Origin: Qipengyuania sp. | Lineage (GTDB): Bacteria > Pseudomonadota > Alphaproteobacteria > Sphingomonadales > Sphingomonadaceae | Direction of reading: 5' to 3' | Length of the DNA stretch: 32,626 nucleotides | NCBI GenBank assembly: GCA_019745075.1 | Contig: JAIETR010000075.1 | Span: 1 to 32,626 of the forward strand | In this document: positions 8,317 through 17,321 of the stretch, piece by piece | Layout of the letters: the number at the start of each line of letters is the position of its first letter | How positions within the stretch are numbered: the stretch's first letter is position 1 | Notes under the pieces: model-generated | Told to the model about the DNA's origin: nothing | Seen by the model: the letters and a program-made list of their open reading frames with translations, nothing else | Databases searched by the model: none | Position numbers and translations under genes: made by a program

Positions 8317-9542
8317 TGCTTACAGAAAATCTCAACACCGAACGCCAAACCTTTGTAACCCATCTCGAATGCTCGCTCACCGGCGAGCGGTACGAGGCCG
8401 ACCGGCTGCACGGGCTGTCGGCGGCGGGCAAGCCGCTGCTCGTCCGCTACGATCTGGCGGCGGCGGGCAAGGCGCTCGCGCGCGACCGGCTCGACGCGCG
8501 CCCGACGGATCTGTGGAGGTGGCGCGAGCTGCTGCCCGTCCGCCGAACCGCCAGCATCGTCGGCCTGGGCGAGAGCGAGACGCCGCTGATTCCGATCCCC
8601 GCGAGCGGCGCCCCCAATGTGCTGGTCAAGGACGAGGGACGTCTTCCCACCGGCAGCTTCAAGGCGCGCGGCCTGGTCATGGCGGTGGCGATGGCCAGGG
8701 AGCTGGGCGTCACCCGGATCGCGATGCCGACCAATGGCAACGCCGGGGCCGCGCTGGCCGCCTATGCCACGCGCGCCGGGATCGAGACGGTGGTGCTGTG
8801 CCCCGACGACACCCCCGAGATCAACGTCCGCGAAATCGCGGCGCAGGGCGCGCGGGTCTATCGCGTCAACGGGCTGATCGACGAATGCGGCGCGATCGTG
8901 GGAAGGGGCGCCGCCGAAGGGCTGTGGTTCGATTTTTCCACGCTCAAGGAACCCTATCGGATCGAGGGCAAGAAGACGATGGGGCTCGAGCTCGCCGCGC
9001 AGATGGGCTGGCGGCTGCCCAGGGCGATCTTCTATCCCACCGGCGGCGGGACGGGGCTCATCGGCATGTGGAAGGCCTTCGCCGAGCTCGAGGCGCTGGG
9101 CTGGATCGGCCCCGAGCGGCCGAGGATGTTCGCGGTCCAGGCGAGCGGCTGCGCGCCGATCGTCCGCGCGTTCGAGGCCGGCGAGGAGCACGCCGAGCGC
9201 TGGGAGGACGCGCACACCGTCGCGGCCGGCATCCGCGTGCCCAAGGCGGTCGGCGATTTCCTGATCCTGCGCGCCGTGCGCGAGAGCGGCGGCAGGGCGA
9301 TGGCGGTGGGGGATCCGGCAATCCTCCAGGCAGTCGCCGATTGTGCGGAGCGGGACGGCCTGCTGCTTTGTCCCGAGGGCGGCGCGACGCTCGCCGCCTA
9401 TCGAACGGCGCTGGCGGCGGGCTGGGTCGAGCCCGAGGACGAGGTGGTGCTGTTCAACTGCGCGACCGGTCTCAAATATCCGCTCGCCGACAAGTCCCGT
9501 ACGCTCGACAAGGACGCGCTCCCGCCGCTGGCGACGCTGTGA
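8316..9542 (+). CDS. thrC: Threonine synthase (PLP-dependent, fold type II)
   Basis: 408 residues from ATG 8316, whose A is the last base of the preceding TGA. The N-terminus starts with the LECSLTGERYEAD segment typical of the longer ThrC-like group; the PLP lysine is K116 in LPTGSFKARG. A substrate-binding NGNAGAA block follows, then the PLP-phosphate loop TGGGTG near residue 245. It would convert O-phosphohomoserine to threonine. Homologous enzymes of this fold (threonine dehydratase, cysteate synthase) are alternatives, but the N-terminal segment and overall layout fit threonine synthase best. No thrA or thrB is nearby; linkage is to the DUF885 gene, suggesting co-expression rather than a pathway operon. 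Confidence 0.78.
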   Translation: MLTENLNTERQTFVTHLECSLTGERYEADRLHGLSAAGKPLLVRYDLAAAGKALARDRLDARPTDLWRWRELLPVRRTASIVGLGESETPLIPIPASGAPNVLVKDEGRLPTGSFKARGLVMAVAMARELGVTRIAMPTNGNAGAALAAYATRAGIETVVLCPDDTPEINVREIAAQGARVYRVNGLIDECGAIVGRGAAEGLWFDFSTLKEPYRIEGKKTMGLELAAQMGWRLPRAIFYPTGGGTGLIGMWKAFAELEALGWIGPERPRMFAVQASGCAPIVRAFEAGEEHAERWEDAHTVAAGIRVPKAVGDFLILRAVRESGGRAMAVGDPAILQAVADCAERDGLLLCPEGGATLAAYRTALAAGWVEPEDEVVLFNCATGLKYPLADKSRTLDKDALPPLATL

Positions 9543-9599
9543 CCTCGGGAACCTACGGGTCTGTTCGACGCTGGGGATTCAGCGGGGCGAAGGAGAGGC

Positions 9600-9893
9600 A
9601 TGATGACCACCAGGCTATTGCTGGCGCCGGCGCTGGCGATCTCGACCATGACGCTGGGGGCCTGCGCCGAAAACTACGCCGTCGAGGGCGGCGCGCTCGG
9701 CGCGGCGGGCGGTGCGGGCGTCGCCGCGGCGACCGGGGGCGATATCGGGACCTTCGCGCTGGCGGGCGCGGCGGCCGGCGCGCTGGCCGGCTATTTCGTC
9801 GACAAGGACAACGGCTGCGACGGCTACGACCGCAACGGCTATCTCGACGACGACTGCTTCGGCACGCAGGGCTACCCGGTCGATCCCCGATGA
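9600..9893 (+). CDS. Small glycine-zipper lipoprotein
   Basis: 97 residues; ATGATG gives starts at 9600 or 9603, with GAAGGAGAGG as ribosome site. The signal peptide ends in a lipobox (TLGAC, Cys at about residue 22), so it is a predicted lipoprotein. The centre is an Ala/Gly-rich segment (GGALGAAGGAGVAAATGG and AGAAAGALAGYF) with small-residue periodicity typical of glycine-zipper membrane-associating domains. The C-terminus is polar and acidic (DKDNGCDGYDRNGYLDDDC) with two Cys that could pair, and a calcium-loop-like DKDNGCDGYDRNG pattern. No specific function can be given. A second small lipoprotein gene follows. Confidence 0.75.
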   Translation: MMTTRLLLAPALAISTMTLGACAENYAVEGGALGAAGGAGVAAATGGDIGTFALAGAAAGALAGYFVDKDNGCDGYDRNGYLDDDCFGTQGYPVDPR

Positions 9894-10050
9894 GGAACAG
9901 ATGGCCCGCCGCGAGGCGAACTCCCCCCAACTGGCTCAGACCTCGCCCGGCGCGGGTTGGGCCGCCCGGACGCCGCGCCGCGGGGTTCAGCACGTATTCA
10001 CAGCCACCCGCGCAAGAGTCCAGCGTAACAACCCTTTAGGAGTCGGATCG
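9894..10050. other. Intergenic region between two lipoprotein genes
   Basis: 157 bp without a supported gene. Open frames crossing it on either strand look like GC-rich artefacts. It ends in TTAGGAGTCGGATCG, the ribosome site of the next gene. No clear promoter or hairpin was recognised. Confidence 0.5.
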
Positions 10051-10380
10051 ATGATTGGCAGGCGACTTCTCGCTGTCACTGTCCTGGCTGCCGGGACCCT
10101 CGCCCTCGGCGCCTGCGCGTCTTACGGCGGCCATGGCGGCCAGGGCGTCTACAGCCTCGGCTACGGCCCCGGATACGGCCACGGTTACGGATACGGCTAC
10201 GGCTACGGCTACGGTTACGGCTACCCGGGCTACGGGCCGGGCTATTACAGCCCCTATTATGCTCCCCGCGCGACCCATCGGATGCGCGGGGGATATGGCG
10301 GCGGTCATGGCGGCGGCGGTCACGGCGGTCACGGCGGTCACGGCGGTGGCGGGCACGGCGGTCATAGCGGGGGCCATTGA
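10051..10380 (+). CDS. Gly/Tyr/His-repeat lipoprotein
   Basis: 109 residues from ATG 10051 with AGGAG upstream. Signal peptide RRLLAVTVLAAGTLALGAC has a lipobox with Cys at residue ~22. The mature part is low complexity: a GYG/HGYG run (10160-10240) built of near-identical GGCTACGG-type hexamers, a PGYYSPYYAP patch, then GGHGGHGG repeats to the end (10300-10377). The His-rich tail could bind metal ions, which would fit the nearby copper chaperone gene, but this is inference. Repeat DNA of this sort often changes in length between strains. The protein has no catalytic domain. Confidence 0.72.
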   Translation: MIGRRLLAVTVLAAGTLALGACASYGGHGGQGVYSLGYGPGYGHGYGYGYGYGYGYGYPGYGPGYYSPYYAPRATHRMRGGYGGGHGGGGHGGHGGHGGGGHGGHSGGH

Positions 10381-10466
10381 GGTTCGGGTCGGGCCGCCCC
10401 GAGAGTGCGCGAAAACGGTCTCGCGACGCGCGGTGAACGGGATCGGGCGAGGATCCGCACCACGGG

Positions 10467-10970
10467 CTATCGCGCCGATCCCCACGTCGCGCCGGGAAAG
10501 TTAACCAGCATATCGTAGGCCCGCGCGTCGGGCGCGCCGGCGAGTTGGACTCCGTTCCTCAGCCAGAAGGCGTGTCTCACGATCTCGGCCTGCTGCTCGA
10601 TGCCGTACCTCTCCAGCCGCCAGCCCGGCTTGAGGCTGTAGTCGTAGCGGCACCAGGGGTGGCGGTTGAGGATCAGATACCATTCGCCCCGCGTCTGCGT
10701 CTGCCACACATGGGTGAGCTCGTGGATCAGCAGGCCCTGCGCGAGCACGCCCGCCTCCGCGAAATCGTCGCAATAATGGCTGCCAAGCGGATGGAAATGC
10801 AGGTGACCGCATGGAGCCATGACGATCCCGCGGGGCTGGAAGAAGGCCCATTTGCGCCGCCGCAGCGTGACCTTGCCGTAATCGATCGCGGTGCCGAAGA
10901 CTCCGCGGGCGAGGTCGATCTCGCCCGCGGTCATCGCCCGCTCGCCGCCGGCGGGACAGGGCGGGGGCAC
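10467..10970 (-). CDS. 'vgr-related' protein with HExxH motif
   Basis: 167 residues from a GTG at 10968-10970; an internal ATG at 10934 (MTAGEIDLARG) gives 155 residues and may be the true start because the conserved part begins there. The key feature is LIHELTHVWQTQ with H83, E84 and H87, a zincin-type HExxH. AFFQPRGIVMAPCGHLHFHP and YGIEQQAEIVRHAF are the other recognisable blocks. Sphingomonad genomes carry similar proteins annotated 'vgr-related', but no Vgr spike domain is visible. There is no signal peptide. The gene follows the PCuAC gene at a 26-bp gap. Peptidase activity is possible but unproven. Confidence 0.7.
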   Translation of the reverse strand: MPPPCPAGGERAMTAGEIDLARGVFGTAIDYGKVTLRRRKWAFFQPRGIVMAPCGHLHFHPLGSHYCDDFAEAGVLAQGLLIHELTHVWQTQTRGEWYLILNRHPWCRYDYSLKPGWRLERYGIEQQAEIVRHAFWLRNGVQLAGAPDARAYDMLVNFPGATWGSAR

Positions 10971-10996
10971 CCCGGCTTCGGCGACCGGCGCTTCGC

Positions 10997-11473
10997 TCAG
11001 CGTTCGGCGTCCGCCGCCTCGACCGGCAGTTCGACGCTGACCTTGTCGCCGCCGGCGATGGTCAGCGTCAGCTCGGTCTTGCCGCCCGGTTTGAGCTCGG
11101 GCGAAGGCTCGAAGGCCATGACGTGCTTGCCGCCCGGCTCGAACCTGATCGTCTCGCCCGGTTTGATCGTCATCGGCCCCATGTCCGCCATCGTCATTTC
11201 GCGGTTGTATTCCATCATGTCATGGAGGGTGGCGCTTTTGGCGTTCGCGACATCGGCGCGGCGCACGGCCACGGCGCGGGTGCCATCGTTCTTGAGGTCG
11301 AAATAGACCGCGGCGGGGTCGCCCGCGGCCGGCGGCAGCAGCAGCCGGGCGTTGGCGACCGTCAGGCCGGTGGGGTTGGCCTCGGCCTCCGGCGCGGCCT
11401 CCTGGGTGCCCGAGCAGGCGGCCAGCGACAGCGATCCGACGACAAGCGCGGCAGCGGCGAACAGAGTTCTCAT
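10997..11473 (-). CDS. PCuAC-type periplasmic copper chaperone (lipoprotein)
   Basis: 158 residues from ATG 11473; the open frame extends to 11545 but only this start has a ribosome site (GAGGGG) and leads directly into a signal peptide. Lipobox SLAAC with Cys20. The PCuAC copper-binding set is visible: H84 and M86/M87 (LHDMMEYN), M98/M101 (ADMGPM), H117 and M119 (GGKHVMAF). Such proteins carry Cu(I) for cytochrome oxidase CuA assembly or copper homeostasis. It is divergent from dnaK (169 bp apart) and upstream of the vgr-related gene. Family assignment good; partner oxidase not in this window. Confidence 0.85.
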   Translation of the reverse strand: MRTLFAAAALVVGSLSLAACSGTQEAAPEAEANPTGLTVANARLLLPPAAGDPAAVYFDLKNDGTRAVAVRRADVANAKSATLHDMMEYNREMTMADMGPMTIKPGETIRFEPGGKHVMAFEPSPELKPGGKTELTLTIAGGDKVSVELPVEAADAER

Positions 11474-11523
11474 TTCGAGTAATCCCCTCTTGCGGCAGTG
11501 GGATTTTCTAGCCCGCCGGCTCT

Positions 11524-11551
11524 CTTGTGCCAAGCGTTCGCGCACCTATAT
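11524..11551 (+). promoter_or_regulatory. Candidate RpoH (sigma-32) promoter of dnaK
   Basis: CTTG at 11524-11527, 17-base spacer, CCTATAT at 11545-11551. This matches the alphaproteobacterial heat-shock consensus (CTTG, 17-18 bases, CYTATNT) as I recall it. It lies 91 bp upstream of the dnaK ATG on the coding strand, in the divergent pcuC/dnaK gap. Confidence 0.6.
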
Positions 11552-11642
11552 CCCCCTCGCTACACGAGCCGCCGAAGCGCCCCGCCGATAGCCGGGGGGC
11601 CGGACGGGCGGTGTCCAACAACCGCTTCCAGATGGGGAAACC

Positions 11643-13571
<1,929 letters not shown>

Positions 13572-13575
13572 TGAT

Positions 13576-13688
13576 CTTCCCCTCCCCTTCAGGGGAGGGG
13601 ATCGAGGGGTGGGGCATGTCAGCGAGCTCGAAGACCTCGACTTTCGACAGTCCCCACCCCAACCCCTCCCCTGAAGGGGAGGGGCTTC
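13576..13688. repeat. REP-like inverted pair between dnaK and dnaJ (CTCCCC family)
   Basis: Two small palindromes, 13579-13600 and 13663-13684 (arms CCCCTCCCCT and AGGGGAGGGG), are placed in inverted order and extended by further matching bases (ATCGAGGGGTGGGG against CCCCACCCCAACCCC), so the whole ~110 bp can fold as one long stem. It occupies nearly all of the dnaK-dnaJ gap. Relatives: 24747-24876, inside rnr (27548-27670) and around the DUF559 gene (31993-32126, 32450-32511). Confidence 0.9.
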
Positions 13689-13704
13689 CGACGGCTCCAA
13701 GTCA

Positions 13705-14820
13705 ATGACCACCCAAACCGACTATTACGAACTGCTCGGGATCGCGCGCGATGCGGACGGCGCGGCGATCAAGGCCGCCTACCGCAAGCTCGCGATGCAG
13801 CACCATCCCGACCGCAATTCGGGGTGCAAGGAAAACGAGGGCAAGTTCAAGGCGGTGTCCGAGGCCTATGACTGCCTCAAGGATCCGCAGAAGCGCGCCG
13901 CCTACGACCGCTTCGGCCACGCCGCCTTCCAGAACGGCGGCGGAGGTTTTGGGGGCCAGGCCGGGCAGGGTTTCGGCGACATCGGCGACATTTTCGAAAC
14001 CATCTTCGGCCAGGCTTTCGGCGGAGGGCGCCAGCAGGCGCGCCGCGGCGCGGACCTGCGTTACGACATGGAGATCGCGCTCGAGGAGGCCTTTCACGGC
14101 AAATCCACCGAGATCGAGATCGAGGTCAGCCAGAGCTGTGGAACCTGTCGCGGCTCGGGTGCCACGCCCGGCACCGGCACCCGGCGCTGCAATCTATGCT
14201 CCGGCTATGGCAAGGTGCGCGCCAAGCAGGGCTTCTTCGTGGTCGAGCGCGACTGCCCCAATTGCCACGGCCGCGGCGAGGTGATCGAAAGCCCGTGCCG
14301 TGCATGCCGGGGCGAAGGGCGCATCGACAAGGCTCGCAAGCTGTCGGTCGATGTCCCGCCCGGGGTCGACAACGGCACCCGCATCCGCCTTTCGGGCAAG
14401 GGCGAGGCCGGTCCGCGCGGCGCGCCGCCGGGCGATCTCTACATCTTCGTGCACGTCAAGCCGCACCCGATTTTCACGCGCGAGGGAACGACGTTGATGA
14501 CGCGTGTGCCGGTGAGCTTCACCACCGCTGCTCTGGGCGGCACGATCGAGTTGCCGGGCATCGACGGCAAGCCGGTCGAGGTCGGTATTCCCGTCGGCAT
14601 CCAGTCGGGCGAACAATTGCGCCAGCGCGGCGTCGGCATGCCGGTGCTTCAAGGTCGCGGGCGGGGCGATGTGGTGGTCGAGGTCCAGGTCGAGACTCCC
14701 ACCCGCCTGAGCCGCGAGCAGCGCACCCTGCTCGAACAGTTCCGCGACCTCGAAACCGGCGAGGAATGCCCCGCGAGCCGCGGCTTCTTCGACAAGATCA
14801 AGAGCGCGCTCGGGGGCTAG
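13705..14820 (+). CDS. dnaJ: DnaJ, Hsp40 co-chaperone
   Basis: 371 residues. J domain at residues ~5-70 with the essential HPD (MQHHPDRN); a Gly/Phe-rich linker (NGGGGFGGQAGQGFGD); a zinc-binding domain with four CxxCxGxG units (CGTCRGSG, CNLCSGYG, CPNCHGRG, CRACRGEG); then the C-terminal substrate-binding domains. This is a complete type I DnaJ. It stimulates DnaK ATPase and hands over unfolded clients. Transcription probably continues from dnaK through the palindromic gap. The ATG at 13705 lacks a strong ribosome site, so expression may be lower than for dnaK. Confidence 0.97.
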   Translation: MTTQTDYYELLGIARDADGAAIKAAYRKLAMQHHPDRNSGCKENEGKFKAVSEAYDCLKDPQKRAAYDRFGHAAFQNGGGGFGGQAGQGFGDIGDIFETIFGQAFGGGRQQARRGADLRYDMEIALEEAFHGKSTEIEIEVSQSCGTCRGSGATPGTGTRRCNLCSGYGKVRAKQGFFVVERDCPNCHGRGEVIESPCRACRGEGRIDKARKLSVDVPPGVDNGTRIRLSGKGEAGPRGAPPGDLYIFVHVKPHPIFTREGTTLMTRVPVSFTTAALGGTIELPGIDGKPVEVGIPVGIQSGEQLRQRGVGMPVLQGRGRGDVVVEVQVETPTRLSREQRTLLEQFRDLETGEECPASRGFFDKIKSALGG

Positions 14821-14847
14821 GCATCCGTCGCAAAGTCCGGCGATCAT

Positions 14848-14919
14848 GCTTCGACAAGCTCAGCATGAGCGGAGGTTTCCGGTTCTCCCACAGCCGCTCG
14901 TCCTGAGCCTGTCGAAGGA
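14848..14919. repeat. Inverted repeat between convergent dnaJ and patatin genes
   Basis: Arms 14848-14872 and 14894-14918 share the GAC(A/G)(A/G)GCTCAG core with the copy at 3712, but arranged in the opposite direction. Placed between converging genes, it can form a hairpin in both transcripts and may act as a bidirectional terminator or 3' stabiliser; there is no U tract. Confidence 0.8.
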
Positions 14920-14927
14920 CGCTGGCA

Positions 14928-17249
14928 TCACGCTGGACCCAGGCGCTCCTCGATTTCGCCCCGCAGCGCGTTCAGCAGTCCTGCCTGACAGCGCCCCGCC
15001 TCCTCCTCCTCCTCCAGCAACGCGACGAACAGGTCGCGCTTGAACGCGCGGCTCTCGGCATCGCCCGGCGTCTGGTCCAGGGTCGAGAACACCAGATCGA
15101 CCATCCGCTCGGCACCGTGCAGCCGGCCCCACAGATAATCGTTCTCGCGGTAGGCGCGGCTGAAGAAGGCGCCGAAATTGTAGAACTCGGTCCCGCGCAG
15201 CGTCGCCGCGGTGCCGCCCTCGCGAATGCTCATGGCATCCTCGGGGCTGATCCGGTCCACCTTGATCGGGTCGTATTCGGTCAGGCTCTCGTTGTGCGAC
15301 AGCGCCAGCGTGGCGGTGTCGTAGAACGGGAAGCCGAGATAGGTCAGCAGCATCCGCCGCCTGAGGTGCTGCGGCATGGCCTCGAGCATCTCGGCGAGCA
15401 TCGCTTCGGCGCGATCGTCGACGTCGGGAAGCATCCGCCGCTCGGCGAGCATGTCGAGCGCGCTCGCGGGATCGCCGAGCACCTCCTGCGCCGCCGCCGA
15501 GAAATCCGGCCCCAGCCCGGTTACACCCTCACGCTCGAAATAGAGCGACAGGATGTCGTAGATGGTCTCGCGCGCACGCTCGAGCGCCTCGCCCGCGAGC
15601 TCGGGGTCGCCTTCCCACTCGCTCGCCACGCGCCGCGCCAGCAGCCGCAGGCGGCGGATGCGGAAGGCGATGTCGTGCGCGCGCAGGAAGGCGATCGCGT
15701 CGGGTTGGAGCCGCCCGCCGCCCACGCTCAGCGTGTCGAGCCCGCGCCGCGCCAATTCCTCGCGCAGCGCCGCCTCGACGGCCGCCTGGTCGAGCCGGCC
15801 CAACTTAGGCCCGGCTTCGCACAGCAGATGCGCCAGCCGGGTCACGATCCCCGCCAGCTTGGCCTGCGAATAGGTCTCGAAGGCGTAGCCGGCCTGCTCG
15901 GCGGCGGCGGCCTGCGCCTTCTGGCGCCACGCCCGCAGGCGCTTGGCGGTCGGCCGGTCGAGGAACAGCGTGCGCCCGAACAGCTTCTCGACCGTCTCAT
16001 CGACCCGCGGGCGAAGCGCGGCGAGCAGCCGCTGGAGCCGCAACGCATCGCGGCTTTGCATCTCCAAGATCCCGAGGTTGTCGCGGATCGGCTGCTCGCG
16101 CGGGATGGTCGACAACGAGCCGAGGATCGAGGCGAAGAAGCCGATCGGCGCGCGGTCTTCGTCGCCCGCCGCCTGGACCCTGTGGGGGTGCGGATCGATG
16201 TAGACGAAGCGGCGATCGACCTCGCGCTGCGCCGGGCGGCCCTGGAGCGCCTTGATGGCCCCTTCGAACGGCTTGTTGTTGAGCACCGATCCGTCGAGCA
16301 GCGCCAACCCCTCGAGGCGGCCCTGCGCCAGCTGCGCGGGCAGCACGCGCTCGACGAAGGCATCCCGCCCAGGCCACTCGCGCCCCGCCGCCGCTGCGAG
16401 CCGGTCGATTTCGCCCAGCGTGGCGGGCGGAAAGGCGCCCGGAAAGCTCGCCGTCGCGCGCACCGCGAAGACCAGTTCGAGCGGATCGGCGATATCGTGC
16501 CCGGCGACCGCGGGCACGCGGCTCGAGAAGGAAATCGGCACGCGGTGCTCGCTCTCCTCCGCCACCGGGGGGCTGTGGAGGCGGAGCAGCGACATGTGGC
16601 CGCGGAAATCGGTGGCGGTCACGAACAGGTCGAGCGGGTGGCCGGGTGGCAGCAGCGGCTTTCCCGCGGGCGAGGCCGCCATCGCGCCCAGCGCGCGTTC
16701 GAGCAGCGCGGAGAAACCGGACCCGGAGAAGGGCGGCTCGAACCAGCGCCCGCGCACGAACCGGCTGACCTTGCGGCGCACCTCGGCACGAGTCTCGGGC
16801 GCCACGCTTTCGCTGACCGCATTGCCGGGGCGGCGCAGCAGCCAGGCGACGAAGGGCTGGAACCAGAACTTGCCGAAGCGCCACAGCGGACGGGCATCGG
16901 GGTCGGTGAGCTTCTCGACATCGGCTTCGCTCAGCCACAACTCGGTCAGCGGATCGAGCGACTGCCCCGAATGGATCGCCTGCGCCAGGAACACCGCGTT
17001 GATCCCGCCCGCGCTCGCCCCGCTGAGAATGTCTGGCAGCACGCGGAGCCTGAGGCCGTGCTGGTCCTCCACGTAACGGAGGAGGCGACTATAGACCGCC
17101 TCGACCCCGCGACTACCTTCAGCGCCGCCGTGGCTATCGCGGCTGGCGCGGGCGAGGCGCCACAGCTCCTTGGTCACGCCGTGCATGTAGACGGCAAGGC
17201 TGACCCCGCCGTAGCAGACGAGCGCAATCCGCAATTCCTTGTGCCGCAT
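14928..17249 (-). CDS. Large patatin-like phospholipase-family protein
   Basis: 773 residues from the ATG at 17249; the reading frame stays open much further upstream, but that part lies antisense to radA and carries no recognisable domain. The patatin catalytic elements are present: oxyanion loop YGGVSLAVYMHG near the N-terminus, nucleophile S79 in LSGASAGGINA, and catalytic Asp in LALLDGSVLNNKPF. The long C-terminal part (about 400 residues, largely helical) matches the 'patatin-related protein' class found in many actinobacteria and proteobacteria. It would hydrolyse lipid acyl esters. There is no signal peptide, so it is cytoplasmic or peripheral. It is divergent from radA across 72 bp holding a LexA-type box. 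Confidence 0.85.
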   Translation of the reverse strand: MRHKELRIALVCYGGVSLAVYMHGVTKELWRLARASRDSHGGAEGSRGVEAVYSRLLRYVEDQHGLRLRVLPDILSGASAGGINAVFLAQAIHSGQSLDPLTELWLSEADVEKLTDPDARPLWRFGKFWFQPFVAWLLRRPGNAVSESVAPETRAEVRRKVSRFVRGRWFEPPFSGSGFSALLERALGAMAASPAGKPLLPPGHPLDLFVTATDFRGHMSLLRLHSPPVAEESEHRVPISFSSRVPAVAGHDIADPLELVFAVRATASFPGAFPPATLGEIDRLAAAAGREWPGRDAFVERVLPAQLAQGRLEGLALLDGSVLNNKPFEGAIKALQGRPAQREVDRRFVYIDPHPHRVQAAGDEDRAPIGFFASILGSLSTIPREQPIRDNLGILEMQSRDALRLQRLLAALRPRVDETVEKLFGRTLFLDRPTAKRLRAWRQKAQAAAAEQAGYAFETYSQAKLAGIVTRLAHLLCEAGPKLGRLDQAAVEAALREELARRGLDTLSVGGGRLQPDAIAFLRAHDIAFRIRRLRLLARRVASEWEGDPELAGEALERARETIYDILSLYFEREGVTGLGPDFSAAAQEVLGDPASALDMLAERRMLPDVDDRAEAMLAEMLEAMPQHLRRRMLLTYLGFPFYDTATLALSHNESLTEYDPIKVDRISPEDAMSIREGGTAATLRGTEFYNFGAFFSRAYRENDYLWGRLHGAERMVDLVFSTLDQTPGDAESRAFKRDLFVALLEEEEEAGRCQAGLLNALRGEIEERLGPA

Positions 17250-17289
17250 CGCGGGGGTTGTGGCCGAGCGCGCGATGGTTGGCAATTGC

Positions 17290-17304
17290 GTTCGTGCAAT
17301 GTTC
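17290..17304. promoter_or_regulatory. LexA (SOS) box, GTTC-N7-GTTC
   Basis: GTTC (17290-17293), seven bases, GTTC (17301-17304): an exact match to the alphaproteobacterial LexA direct-repeat operator. It ends 17 bases before the radA ATG and lies 41 bases from the patatin start on the other strand, inside the 72-bp divergent promoter region. Confidence 0.65.
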
Positions 17305-17321
17305 TGTTTATCGCGGCGCGC

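Noticed and set aside
10160..10377. Tandem GGYGYG / GGHGGH DNA repeats as a possible CRISPR or VNTR element
   Set aside because: Short in-frame codon repeats of a low-complexity lipoprotein; no spacer structure.
10381..10466. Terminator or small RNA between convergent lipoprotein and vgr-related genes
   Set aside because: No convincing stem with a U tract; only weak GC-rich pairing.
15117..17321. Upstream extension of the radA frame to 1190 residues
   Set aside because: Antisense to the patatin gene, with Arg/Gln/Ala-rich non-protein-like sequence; RadA begins at its zinc finger after ATG 17322.
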